This document shows, piece by piece, positions 54,323 to 63,926 of a stretch of DNA of 64,000 nucleotides; position 1 is the stretch's first letter; every line of letters starts with the position of its first letter. The stretch is from the NCBI GenBank assembly GCA_027704905.1, contig CM051020.1, forward strand, positions 22,145,944 through 22,209,943, written 5' to 3'. Below the pieces are notes generated by a model, which ran no database searches, had not been told where the DNA came from, and worked only from the letters and a program-made list of their open reading frames with translations. The translations under genes were made by a program, and so were the position numbers. The DNA comes from Muraenolepis orangiensis (lineage: Eukaryota > Chordata > Actinopteri > Gadiformes > Muraenolepididae).

Positions 54323-54899
54323 TGTTACACTCCAACGAGACCGGCGAGCCAAATGTGCCAAAGAACCCAGAAGTAGAGAGACACGGACACTCAAAACAAT
54401 GGAAAAAATGTCTTTACTGAAAATATCTCCAACATCAAAAACACAAACTAGGCAGGGTTGGACTGGTTACTTGGCGTGGTCGGAGCTGGAACACGCAGTC
54501 TCTCGTGACAGTGGTTCTCAATAACCAAGCGCCCAACGTCGGTCCTCTGCAGCCTAAAGAAGGGTAGATCCCAGGCCTGATTACGATGGGCAACACCTGG
54601 GATCAATTAGAGTGTGGGGGGGGCACAACAGTATCCCCCCCTGAGGGGAGGCACCGGACGACCGCCCGAGAGCCCCCGGGTTCTCCCGATAGAAGTCGTC
54701 CAGCAGGGAGGGGTCCGCGAGATAGGAAGGAGATCCGGACCGAAGCCCTCCCAATCCACTAGGTACTGGAAACCCCGCCCCCAGCGGCGGACAGCGAGGA
54801 GCTTACCGGATCTCCATCCGCCAGGACCCGGGGAAGCGGAGGAGCTGTAACAGGGGGAGACAAGGGACTGGAGGCCACGGGTTTTAGCTGAGACACATG

Positions 54900-56121
54900 A
54901 AACACGGGGTTGATGTCTGGGATCAAACTTACGAGTTGATGTCTGGGAGGTCTGGAGGGGCAGGTCCCGGGCCAACAGCCAAACCCTCTGGCCAGGCTGG
55001 TAGACCGGGGCAGGCACCCTCCGTCGGTTCGCAGCAAGTCGGGCCCGCTCCGTGGCCCGGAGTAGTGCGGCCCGGGCGGCCCTCCAAACGCGTTGACACC
55101 GGTGGAGGTGGGCCCTGGTGGACGGGACCGCCACCTCCAGCTCCTGTTGGGGAAACAGAGGGGGCTGGTAGCCCAGGGAACACTGGAATGGGGACATACC
55201 AGTAGTGGAGCTCTCCATATTGTTGAGGGAATACTCCACCCAGGGCAGGTACTTGGCCCAGGAGGTGGGGTTACTCGAGGTGACGCAACGAAGAGCCGCT
55301 TCGACGGCCTGGTTGGCGTGCTCCGCCTGCCCATTGGACTGGGGGTGGTAACCCGAGGATAGGCTGGCCGTGGCCCCAATTCCCTTGCAGAAGGCCTGCC
55401 ACACCTTGGAGATGAATTGGGGACCGCGGTCGGACACAATGTCAGAGGGGATTCCATGTAGGCGGACCACATGGAGGGTCAGGAGGTCCGCTGTTTCGGC
55501 CGCCGAGGGAAGCCTTGGGAGGGAAACAAAATGAACAGCCTTGGAGAAGCGATCGACCACAGTCAGGATGGTGTCACAGCCTTGGGAAACAGGAAGCCCA
55601 GTAATAAAGTCCAAGGCAATGTGGGACCATGGGCGACTGGGAACGGGGAGGGGGTGCAGGAGACCTGCTGGAGGGCGATGCGAAGCCTTGCTCCGGGCGC
55701 AGGTGGTGCAGGCGGCTACAAACCCCCTGACATCCCTCCTGAGAGTGGTCCACCAGCTGATGAACTCCGCCGTCCGCCACTCCCCGGGGTGACAAGCAAA
55801 GTGGCTGGAGTGGCCCCACTCCAACACCTGCGGGCGGACAGCAAGAGGCACACACACACCCACCACCCGGGCTGAGGGAAGGATGGTGTCGGGGTTCTCC
55901 TTGAAGGCAGGACCCTCCCCCGGGAACTGACGGGAGAGGGCGTCAGCTCTGACGTTCTTGGAGCCCGGACGGTAGGTGAGGGTGAAATTGAACCGGCTGA
56001 AGAAAAGGGCCCAGCGGGCCTGCTCGGAGAGGGCCTCTTCGCCGTCCTCATGTAGGCCAGGTTCTTGTGATCCGACCACACGATGAACGGTAGCTCTGCT
56101 CCCTCCAACCAGTGTCTCCAC
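54900..56121 (-). pseudogene. Gypsy RNase H end, integrase and chromodomain remnant
   Basis: Integrase of the same element. The zinc-binding region has an H-x-H pattern and the CTTC pair. The catalytic core carries its Asp in ALDFITGLP, its second Asp in IVSDRGPQF and its Glu in NGQAEHAN, so all three acidic residues are present. Past the core the frame shifts near 54950-55000. A chromodomain-like YLVDWEGFGP is found near 54740-54770, followed by another break. An adjacent frame upstream (56048-56275) carries RNase H residues. Confidence 0.75.
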
Positions 56122-56275
56122 TCCTCCAGGGCGGCGTGAACCGCCAACAGTTCCTTGTTGCCCACGTCATAGTTCCTCTCAGCGAAACGCCGAGAGAAAT
56201 AGGCACACGGGTGGACCCTGTGGTCCTCCTCCGACCGCTGTGAGAGAACGGCTCCGATGCCTGTGTCAGACGCAT

Positions 56276-57115
56276 CTACCTCGCCGGGTCGGGGTGGACG
56301 AGAACCGGGGCTGTGGTGAACAAGCTCTTGAGTCGGAGGAAGGCCGACTCCGCCTCAGGTGTCCACACGAACGGTCGAGAGGAGGAGGTGAGGGCGTTGA
56401 GGGGGGCAGCCACCTGGCTGAACCCCTTGATGAACCGCCGCACAAAGCCTGCAAAACCCAGGAAGCGCCTGAGCTGCGTGCGGTCAGTAGGGCGCGGCCA
56501 TTCCTCCACCGCCTTGATCTTGGCGGGGTCTGCACGCATCTGTCCATCCTCCACCACGTTGCCGAGATACGTCACCGAGTTGGTGTGGAAGACGCACTTC
56601 TCAGCCTTAACGTAGAGCCTGTTCTCCAACAGCCGTTGTAGCACCAGGCGGACGTGCTGGTGGTGTTCCTCCATGGACCTAGAGAAAATCAGGATGTCGT
56701 CCCGGTACACCACCACAAAGATGTTTAGCATGTCCCTCAGCACGTCATTCACCAGGCCTTGGAAAACTCCGGGGGCATTGGACAGACCAAACGGCATGAC
56801 GCGGTACTCATAGTGGCCGAGATGGGTGTTGAAGGCAGTCTTCCACTCGTCACCCTCCCTGATCCTGACTAAGCGGTACGCATTACGAAGGTCCAACTTG
56901 GTGAACACCCGGGCGTGCGTGAGTGGCTCGAAAGTGGAATTAAGAAGTGGCAGGGGGTACCTATTCTTCACCGTGATGTCGTTCAGTGCCCGATAGTCTA
57001 TACAGGGCCTCAGGCCACTGTCCTTCTTAGCCACGAAGAAGAAGCCCGCTGCGAGGGGCGAAGACGACGGCTTTATAAGGCCTGAGGCTAGGGACTCAGC
57101 GATATAGTTGCGCAT
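56276..57115 (-). pseudogene. Gypsy reverse transcriptase
   Basis: This open segment of 279 codons holds the RT palm and fingers: LIKPSSSPLAAGFFFVAKKD, LRPCIDYRALNDITVKNRYP, LDLRNAYRLVRIREGDEWKT, FGLSNAPGVFQ, and the active site VVYRDDILIFS. YRDD replaces the usual Y[LVI]DD; both Asp residues are kept. A stop at 56276-56278, right at the beginning of RNase H, indicates a frameshift or small deletion. Confidence 0.82.
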
Positions 57116-57399
57116 CGCCTCCCTCTCCGGCTGGGAGATGTTGTAGAGCCGCCTCTTAGGAAGGGCGGCCCCAGGAAGGAGGTCGATGGGACAATCATAA
57201 GGCCGGTGAGGGGGGAGTGAGAGGGCTCTGTCCTTACTAAACGCCAGAGAGAGGTCGTGATAAATGTGAGGCCCCAGTGATATCTGGTGGAGAGGACACA
57301 GGCCTGGAACCGCTAGATGGAGACAGGGCGGAACGCAGACAGGTAGCGTGACAAGCTGTACTCCACCCCAAGACCTGCCCAGACGCCCAGGAGATGTGA

Positions 57400-57672
57400 G
57401 GGTCGTGCCTCTCCAGCCAGGGCCTACCCAACACTAGAGGCGCCGTGGTGGCATGCAAAACAAAGAAACAAATGGACTCAGAGTGATTTCCCGAAAGTGT
57501 GAGTGTGAGAAGGTCAGTAGCGTGCGTAATAGTACCCAAAGAATGCCCGTCAATGGTCCGAGGAGAGAGGGTGCGATCCAAAGCCACCAAAGGGACTCCT
57601 GCCTGGAGGGCTAGAGTAACATCAAGTAGACACTCGTCTGCACCCGAGTCTATGAGAGCGCCAACCGACAAG
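57400..57672 (-). pseudogene. Gypsy protease region (partial, cut by the gap)
   Basis: The aspartic-protease segment of the minus-strand Gypsy element shows the active-site triplet DSG in ALIDSGADECLLDVTLAL and, further on, LGRPWLERHDPHISW, the conserved end of the domain. The N-terminal side is lost in the gap. Confidence 0.75.
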
Positions 57673-58172
57673 NNNNNNNNNNNNNNNNNNNNNNNNNNNN
57701 NNNNNNNNNNNNNNNNNNNNNNNNNNNNNNNNNNNNNNNNNNNNNNNNNNNNNNNNNNNNNNNNNNNNNNNNNNNNNNNNNNNNNNNNNNNNNNNNNNNN
57801 NNNNNNNNNNNNNNNNNNNNNNNNNNNNNNNNNNNNNNNNNNNNNNNNNNNNNNNNNNNNNNNNNNNNNNNNNNNNNNNNNNNNNNNNNNNNNNNNNNNN
57901 NNNNNNNNNNNNNNNNNNNNNNNNNNNNNNNNNNNNNNNNNNNNNNNNNNNNNNNNNNNNNNNNNNNNNNNNNNNNNNNNNNNNNNNNNNNNNNNNNNNN
58001 NNNNNNNNNNNNNNNNNNNNNNNNNNNNNNNNNNNNNNNNNNNNNNNNNNNNNNNNNNNNNNNNNNNNNNNNNNNNNNNNNNNNNNNNNNNNNNNNNNNN
58101 NNNNNNNNNNNNNNNNNNNNNNNNNNNNNNNNNNNNNNNNNNNNNNNNNNNNNNNNNNNNNNNNNNNNNNNN
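57673..58172. other. assembly gap, exactly 500 N
   Basis: There are five hundred undetermined bases. The round number suggests a placeholder of unknown true length. The missing part of the Gypsy element, and possibly prtfdc1 exons 1-3, could be here. Confidence 0.98.
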
Positions 58173-58858
58173 ACAGATACAGTTGGATGCAATGAGTATC
58201 ATTTGGTTGATCTAGTTAGGAATAATGAAACATGTAAATAAAGTCAAAACCTTTCACTCAAAGCCTTAGTTTGTTTTAATGTATTTATGTATTTATTTAT
58301 TTATATATGCAATTTTATTGATGTATTTCGGTTGTATCATCAAACCATGTACATTTACATATTATATAAACTGCCAAAGCAGTTTAAACAAAGGAAAGAT
58401 AACAGTGTCAGCAGAGTAATATATATAAAAATGAAATATAAAGTACATAAAGTGAAAAATGTAAGTACAAGATAACGAGTACCATATCTGTGAACATTGA
58501 CATATCCATGTCATTTCACCTTAACGGCCAGCAGGTGTCAGTGTTGTACATTTCATTCGATCGGTGGAAAAAACTAGCTTCACTCGGACGTTTCAAGGAC
58601 GATTGATTCCCTGCTAAACAACTGCAGTTGGTTGTTAAGCTTTTCGTTCAGCCGTTTATTTCTGTCATAGCTGTCGTTGTTTTTGCATCGAGCTGCTGCA
58701 GTAGCAACATTCTGTGCCTAACTATCCAGGTTAATGGTCACACGAGGACATTGTGTCTGAGATGATGGCCCAGGATGCTCACTCAGACAAGTGATGACGT
58801 CGTCACACAACACACCACTGGCAGTGGAGGGATTCATGTGACCACAGGCAGTACAGAA
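58173..58858. other. intergenic or prtfdc1 intron 3, no exon seen
   Basis: AT-rich, immediately right of the gap. HPRT-family exon 3 should precede exon 4 but no KGGYKFF-type coding was seen here. Confidence 0.5.
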
Positions 58859-58860
58859 GA

Positions 58861-58876
58861 GTGTGTGTGTGTGTGT

Positions 58877-58952
<76 letters not shown>
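58861..58952. repeat. (GT)n tract
   Basis: About 46 GT units with one AT interruption at 58880. Confidence 0.97.
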
Positions 58953-58954
<2 letters not shown>

Positions 58955-59351
58955 TGACATCATAAATCACTGTTGTGGTCATGTGACATGACTGACTGCA
59001 AGAGGCTAAACTATTGTCACATGACCCACTCAGTAATGCAGTGGCAGCAGCGTTTAGAGTGGAGTGTTTATACTGTAGTAACATTGTACAAATATATTGT
59101 ACAAATATGGGCTTCAATTCATTCTATGTGTGAGATGTACAATGTTTGACAAACATCTATTTTAGCAAGTCGTTTTTTTATGCATTTTAGTATGTTGTTA
59201 TATATATATATTTGGTACTGTAATTATTAACACTATTAAATACCAAACCATTTAAATCAACTACTACTATAACAGATATATATATAGTGAGTTTTTATGA
59301 CATTATTGATTTGTTCTTAGATTGTGATTAAACCATTGGCTCCTCCTTTAG

Positions 59352-59417
59352 AACGACCAGTCCACTGAGGACCTGAACATCATAGGAAGCCGAGATCTGT
59401 CCTTCCTGCGGGGGAAG
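59352..59417 (+). CDS. prtfdc1: prtfdc1 exon 4
   Basis: This is the first visible exon of a hypoxanthine phosphoribosyltransferase-family gene. It is 66 nt, the known length of HPRT exon 4, with a TTTAG acceptor and GTGAGT donor, phase 0-0. It encodes NDQSTEDLNIIGSRDLSFLR followed by GK, the segment that in HPRT/PRTFDC1 follows the IRLKSY motif. Exon 3, which should carry the KGGYKFF motif, was not found upstream. The 500-N gap at 57673-58172, or sequence beyond recognition, may hide it. prtfdc1 is preferred over hprt1 because of FEIPN in a later exon and the linkage to gpr158. Confidence 0.82.
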
Positions 59418-60072
59418 GTGAGTACCAGGCTCCTCCTCTAGTGACCTCACACGTGGGTGTGACCTCAACCCTAACCCTAACCAACCGGTAGGACTGCTCT
59501 TTCCGTCATACACGGGAGGGTGTGTGACAATTTGTCACACCGCTTGTGGTTAAATAGGGGCCCTTTAAAAAACGGGCTAATTAGCTACAGCTGTTGTGAT
59601 AGACCTCTGTGCCACTAGATGGCGCTGTCTGTGTCTCTGTTATGAGTGGATGGGGACCTTAAAACAATCCAGTCTATCTGTCACCTTACATTGTTGAGCG
59701 AGATGCCCCTCACCCTAGCAGCTTATTAAAATGACAGTGTCTTGCAGTCTATTTTTAGACCTCCTAAAACATGCAGGCTTGGGAACCATAGGTCAAGGAA
59801 AATAAGCCTTAACCATTAACCAAACCTATCACTTCTAACTAATCACTGAATGGAGGATAATGAAAATAACGATAATTAAACCTTATTGGCTAGGCTGTGG
59901 TGCTGGCGACACAAATCATCACAAGCTTCTGATTGACGAACAACAACAACAGCAACAAACAGAAAAACCCTCTCATGATAAAATGATTTATATTTAGACA
60001 AGCCGGGCCTTTGCGGATCAGTTACACAAAGTCTCCTCTGGTAAACACGGTCCAACCGAGAGACGTCGACCT
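59418..60072. other. prtfdc1 intron 4, first part
   Basis: No exon recognised; CCCTAACCCTAACC at 59469-59482 is a short telomere-like motif. Confidence 0.55.
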
Positions 60073-60332
60073 TCAGCTAACTCTCTCCTGAAAGGTCAAC
60101 ATGATCTTCGTGGGCAGAGCTGCTTCCTGCTGTATCCACAGCAGCTTCCTGTAGCGTCTTGAAACGTAATGGTAGAAGAAGTGTTGTCCACCCAGGGGTG
60201 GAACACCCAGAGGAAGAGAGTAAGGTGTTTCGATCCCGTCCAGACGTACTGTACGTTCTAACGCCGTCAGCCGAGGATCATCCGGCATGATGCTGCAGCG
60301 TTCCAGATCCAGACTCCTCTGGAATGTCCAAT
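60073..60332 (-). CDS. unrecognised nested antisense gene, exon 2 (candidate)
   Basis: This is the second exon of the nested candidate. A long T tract precedes the acceptor (TTTTTTTTCCTCACTGGAG). GAG is a weaker acceptor than CAG, the one soft point in the model. The phase matches exon 1 exactly, and the 86 remaining codons are open to a TGA at 60073-60075. The text reads as ordinary globular protein: FQRSLDLERCSIMPDDPRL, TVRLDGIETPYSLPLGVPPL, GGQHFFYHYVSRRYRKLLWI, and the end LTFQERVS. The full product is 118 residues with no signal peptide or TM segment. TATAAA-like variants about 85 bp after the stop are the only polyadenylation hint. Confidence 0.5.
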
Positions 60333-60405
60333 CTCCAGTGAGGAAAAAAAACCAGGTTAAAAAAATACGGAAACTTTACACAACCTGAAATCTATTTTGT
60401 CTTAC

Positions 60406-60502
60406 AACACGGCGCAGAGGGGAGGTCCCACGGGGTCACCATCCATCTCTCCGCTGTGGTTTTGGAACATCTGGACGATGCTCCTCTGTACGGGTTACTC
60501 AT
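60406..60502 (-). CDS. unrecognised nested antisense gene, exon 1 (candidate)
   Basis: This is the first exon of a candidate two-exon gene inside a prtfdc1 intron, on the opposite strand. The ATG at 60500-60502 is preceded two codons upstream by an in-frame TGA, which fixes the start. It encodes MSNPYRGASSRCSKTTAERW and then MVTPWDLPSAPC. It ends in phase 1 at a consensus GTAAGA donor (60400-60405). The intron of 73 bp is a typical short fish intron. I do not recognise the protein. The Pro/Trp/Tyr-rich basic composition and small size recall ciliary or sperm microtubule-associated proteins, but that is only an impression. Confidence 0.5.
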
Positions 60503-60593
60503 GCCTCAACACGCATTGTTCTGTTGTTTCCATCTCCGGCAGGCATCAATGATGCTGAGACCGCTCACTGTCTCTGTGCTGGTGAATACGCTG

Positions 60594-60763
60594 GGTGTCC
60601 TGTGCTTCAGGTGTCCTGTGCTTCAGGTGTCCTGTGCTTCAGGTGTCCTGTGCTTCAGGTGTCCTGTGCTTCAGGTGTCCTGTGCTTCAGGTGTCCTGTG
60701 CTTCAGGTGTCCTGTGCTTCAGGTGTCCTGTGCTTCAGGTGTCCTGTGCTTCAGGTGTCCTGC
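60594..60763. repeat. 16-bp minisatellite, about 10.5 copies
   Basis: Unit GTGTCCTGTGCTTCAG, nearly perfect. It lies about 90 bp upstream of the nested antisense gene's ATG, in its presumed promoter region. Confidence 0.96.
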
Positions 60764-61004
60764 CAAGCACGTTACATTCAATTACATTCTAATCAATTGT
60801 CAAATCATTTTAGTTAGTCACCCTTCGAAGTTCCTCCTAGTTCTCCAACCCATCCTCCCCTCCTCTCCCCCTCTTCCCCCGTTTAATTCCCACTGTTGCG
60901 TAACAGTTGAGCAGGTGTAGCATTCAGAACCTTGGCCAAGTGCCGGCAACCTGTCTGCAACTCCCTCTACCTTCCATAGATAACCCCTAAATCACATAGG
61001 GGGG

Positions 61005-61110
61005 GGGGGAGGATAGTGTAGTGGTGGCTAGGGTCTTTGACTTCGAGCTGATCCTGGGTTCCATCCCTAATATCTGCAACTTACCTGTAGGCGTCCTTGA
61101 GCAAAAGTGA
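61005..61110 (+). mobile_element. tRNA-derived SINE fragment candidate
   Basis: GGATAGTGTAGTGGTGGCTA, then TGGGTTCCATCC (B-box-like) and AATATCTGCAAC. It is related to 5720-5810 and lies in the prtfdc1 intron upstream of exon 5. Confidence 0.5.
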
Positions 61111-61526
61111 CTTATGGGGAATTCAGAAACACGAAAACACACACCCACCTACCTATCTGCTCCTACTACGACGCTATCCTGCCCCCTATCATCATTCATC
61201 CACCCATGTGGATATCACTGCTGTTCAGTCCCCCACCGGGAGGAGCACAGCGTCTGAAGCGACCCAGTAGTGTGTGGTGGGTAGTGAACCAGCGGAGTCA
61301 CAAGAGGGGCGGGGGGGAGCAGTTCAACCCAGGAGCCAGGGACGCTCCGCTGCAAACACTGGCTGCTATTATGGGGTGTGTTGAATGGGGCGTCTGTGTG
61401 TTTGGTGTGTGCGTGAGTGTCGGTTTCCGTCCAGATTGTTGCCATGGTTACGTGTTTTCTTCCACATGTACTGGGATATATATTTCTGGAAAACGGGTGT
61501 CTGATTTGAATAGGGGGCAGAGGGAT

Positions 61527-61529
<3 letters not shown>

Positions 61530-61616
<87 letters not shown>
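61530..61616. repeat. (GT)n tract
   Basis: About 43 GT units, 90 bp before prtfdc1 exon 5. Confidence 0.97.
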
Positions 61617-61620
<4 letters not shown>

Positions 61621-61706
61621 CTGTACATGCCGTAATGTTGTCTCCCATAATGTTGGGAGCCAAAAGATTAAATGACTCCTGCTTTGTTTTATTACATGTG
61701 ATCCAG

Positions 61707-61724
61707 AACGTACTGATCGTCGAG
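61707..61724 (+). CDS. prtfdc1: prtfdc1 exon 5 (18-nt microexon)
   Basis: This 18-nt microexon encodes NVLIVE between ATCCAG and GTGAGT. The size and sequence match HPRT exon 5 exactly. The final Glu corresponds to HPRT E133, the first acidic residue of the PRPP-binding motif. Confidence 0.82.
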
Positions 61725-61997
61725 GTGAGTAATTCAGTCTGTCTGTCTGTCTGTTTGTTTGGCTGGCTGGCTGGCTGCCTGTCTTTGTCTCTGTCTCTCC
61801 CGTCAAAATAATAGAAAACTAACAGAAATGGCTCAAGGCACCAGAAAGCATTAAAGACATAGTTCACCTCACTCAGAGGAAGCTAGATACTTCACTCTGT
61901 CTTGATGTTCATCTGTTCCTCTATAATCACCCCACTCACAGCTGAGTATACATCCCTCCATATTTACTATTTCTACCCCTACCTCCAACCCCCCCAG

Positions 61998-62080
61998 GCG
62001 ATGGTCGACACAGGAAAGACCATCAAAGCTCTTCTGAAGCATGTGGAGACCTTTCAGCCCAAGATGGTGAAGGTCGCTGG
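61998..62080 (+). CDS. prtfdc1: prtfdc1 exon 6: PRPP-binding loop
   Basis: This 83-nt exon (HPRT exon 6 length) has a CCCCAG acceptor and GTGAGT donor, phase 0 to 2. It encodes AMVDTGKTIKALLKHVETFQ and then PKMVKVAG. HPRT has E-D-I-I-D-T-G-K-T at this place. Here the second acidic residue (D134 in HPRT) is Ala, while the catalytic Asp (D137) and the phosphate loop TGKT are kept. Human PRTFDC1 instead has Gly at 137. Reduced rather than absent transferase activity is plausible, but that is inference. Confidence 0.83.
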
Positions 62081-62138
62081 GTGAGTCTTATCTGTCCTCC
62101 TCCTCTTTCTCTCTCTGCTGTCCCCCCGTCTCCTCTTC

Positions 62139-62264
<126 letters not shown>

Positions 62265-62812
62265 ACCCATTCTCTCTCTCTCTGTCTCTCTGCCCTCCTC
62301 CCCCTCCTCCTCTCTCCTCTGTCCTCCTCCCCCTCTTCCCCCTCCTTCAGGGGAAGTGGCCTGGTGTCTGACGGACACCAGAAGGAGATATCAGTCCTCC
62401 ACAGACCTGTTGTTGTCGGTGTGAACGCCCTGTGCACACCCCACCCCCCACCAGAACCCAGACCCCAGAGAGCAGATAACTTGTTCCCTAGTATTGTGTT
62501 CCTCGTCAAGTTTGACTAGTCAGAAACTAACTCTGCTTTGACACCTTCTGTTCTGAAATGCACAACAGTACAATTTAGAATTATTTTTGAATAACTGCAT
62601 ATTTAATGTAACAATGTATTAATTTTGAATGTGTTTTTTTTAAAGAAAACGTTAATACATTAACAAACCAATACAACACCTTTTAACAACTTTTATTTTA
62701 GACACAAGGGATGGAGGAATGGAATGGAAAGGAATTTGCTGCATTCTGGGACATGTAGTCACACAAGCAAGTTGCCACTGGTGGGTAATGCCGTCCTCTC
62801 TCTGCTTTTCAG

Positions 62813-62859
62813 CCTGCTGGTGAAGAGAGTGCCCAACATGGCAGAGAATCTTCCAGACT
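62813..62859 (+). CDS. prtfdc1: prtfdc1 exon 7
   Basis: This 47-nt exon (HPRT exon 7 length) has acceptor TTTTCAG and donor GTAAGC, phase 2 to 1. It encodes LLVKRVPNMAENLPD. The Lys of LLVKR, equivalent to HPRT K165 which contacts the purine, is present. The following residues VPNMAEN diverge from the TPRSVGY type of HPRT. Confidence 0.82.
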
Positions 62860-63211
62860 GTAAGCTGTCGTTGTTCCACCTGTCAGTCATTCATTCAGAT
62901 TAGCTCATTTAGAGCTAGTCCCCTGGGGGGTAATAGGACCTGAAGGGGGGGGCTCTATTATGGTTATGTCATCACATCCAGTGTCATAGCAACCAGTATG
63001 TTGCTGTTGTTGTTGTGTAATGTAACAAGCGCTTCGGGATATCCAAGCTAGTACATCCTGTGTGAGGTTTAGTAAATATAAGATTTTTAGTTTAGCGTTT
63101 AGTGTACAAACTCTAATAAATCAATAGATCAATATAAACAATCTGATGTATCACAATCTGTGTACCATATTAAACATTATAGCCTATTTCTCCTTAAATA
63201 ATAATAATAAG

Positions 63212-63245
<34 letters not shown>

Positions 63246-63689
63246 TCAGATCATAATTGGTCAGGAAATTGACTTCATAGCATATTTTAAAGTAACCAAT
63301 ACTAACGAGAACCTTTAACCTGCAACTGATTTCTGCAAAAAACTATTAGTATGTTAGTATATTACTATATACCCTCAGGGGTGCGATGCAGAAGGATTGA
63401 GATGCAGTTTGAGAAATGTTTGCGTGCAGGGCTTGCAGGCAAGCTGTAGCCTACATGATCGACCAATGGTCGCATGCGAGAAGGCGGGACATAAGGAGAA
63501 ACCTCAAAGCTATTTAGAGTAATGAAACTGTAGGAAGCAAAGGCCGAATCCCGGACATTTTTGGGGTTTTAGAAATTGTATGGGTCCCAAAAAGAGGACC
63601 TGTCAGGGAAAAAGAGGAGGTCCCCTTCTTGTAACCATGATGCTCACAGTTCACCTCTCACCCAACTCTTCTCTTCTGTTCCCCGCTAG
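62860..63689. other. prtfdc1 intron 7
   Basis: 830 bp; AAT repeats at 63208-63245, nothing else supported. Confidence 0.7.
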
Positions 63690-63766
63690 ACGTGGGCTTT
63701 GAGATTCCCAACCGCTTCGTCGTGGGTTACGCCCTAGACTACAACGAGTACTTCCGTGACCTAAAC
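63690..63766 (+). CDS. prtfdc1: prtfdc1 exon 8
   Basis: This 77-nt exon (HPRT exon 8 length) has acceptor CGCTAG and donor GTGAGT, phase 1 to 0. It encodes VGFEIPNRFVVGYALDYNEY and then FRDLN. It holds the purine-stacking FVV and the Asp and Arg equivalent to HPRT D193 and R199. FEIPN matches PRTFDC1, whereas HPRT has FEIPD. The last exon lies beyond the right edge. Confidence 0.85.
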
Positions 63767-63837
63767 GTGAGTACAGGTTCCTCCTTCTGAAGATGCTGAA
63801 CCGACCTTTGACCTTTGAGAAGATCAGAGAGAGAGAG

Positions 63838-63843
63838 CGAGAG

Positions 63844-63920
<77 letters not shown>
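63838..63920. repeat. (GA)n tract in prtfdc1 intron 8
   Basis: About 40 GA units, 70 bp after the exon 8 donor. Confidence 0.97.

Positions 63921-63926
<6 letters not shown>

Larger units (their letters stand above)
54323..57672 (-). mobile_element. Ty3/Gypsy LTR retrotransposon, minus strand, runs into the gap
   Basis: This is a Gypsy-type element read on the minus strand. Its 3' LTR (54323-54630, 308 bp, TG...CA ends) is preceded by a purine-rich tract around 54631-54645. Upstream are integrase with a remnant chromodomain, RNase H, reverse transcriptase and protease. The order PR-RT-RH-IN is the Gypsy order. The element is interrupted by a 500-N gap, so gag and the 5' LTR are not visible. 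Several frame breaks in the RNase H and 3' regions mark it as inactive. It begins within the end of a second, plus-strand LTR, suggesting a nested insertion. Confidence 0.82.

Noticed and set aside
54323..57672. Endogenous retrovirus with envelope
   Set aside because: Domain order and chromodomain remnant are those of a Gypsy retrotransposon; no envelope-like sequence is seen between integrase and the LTR.
62351..62516. Possible alternative last exon of prtfdc1 after a CTTCAG acceptor
   Set aside because: The open stretch shows no resemblance to the family and exon 7 is intact; no evidence of use.
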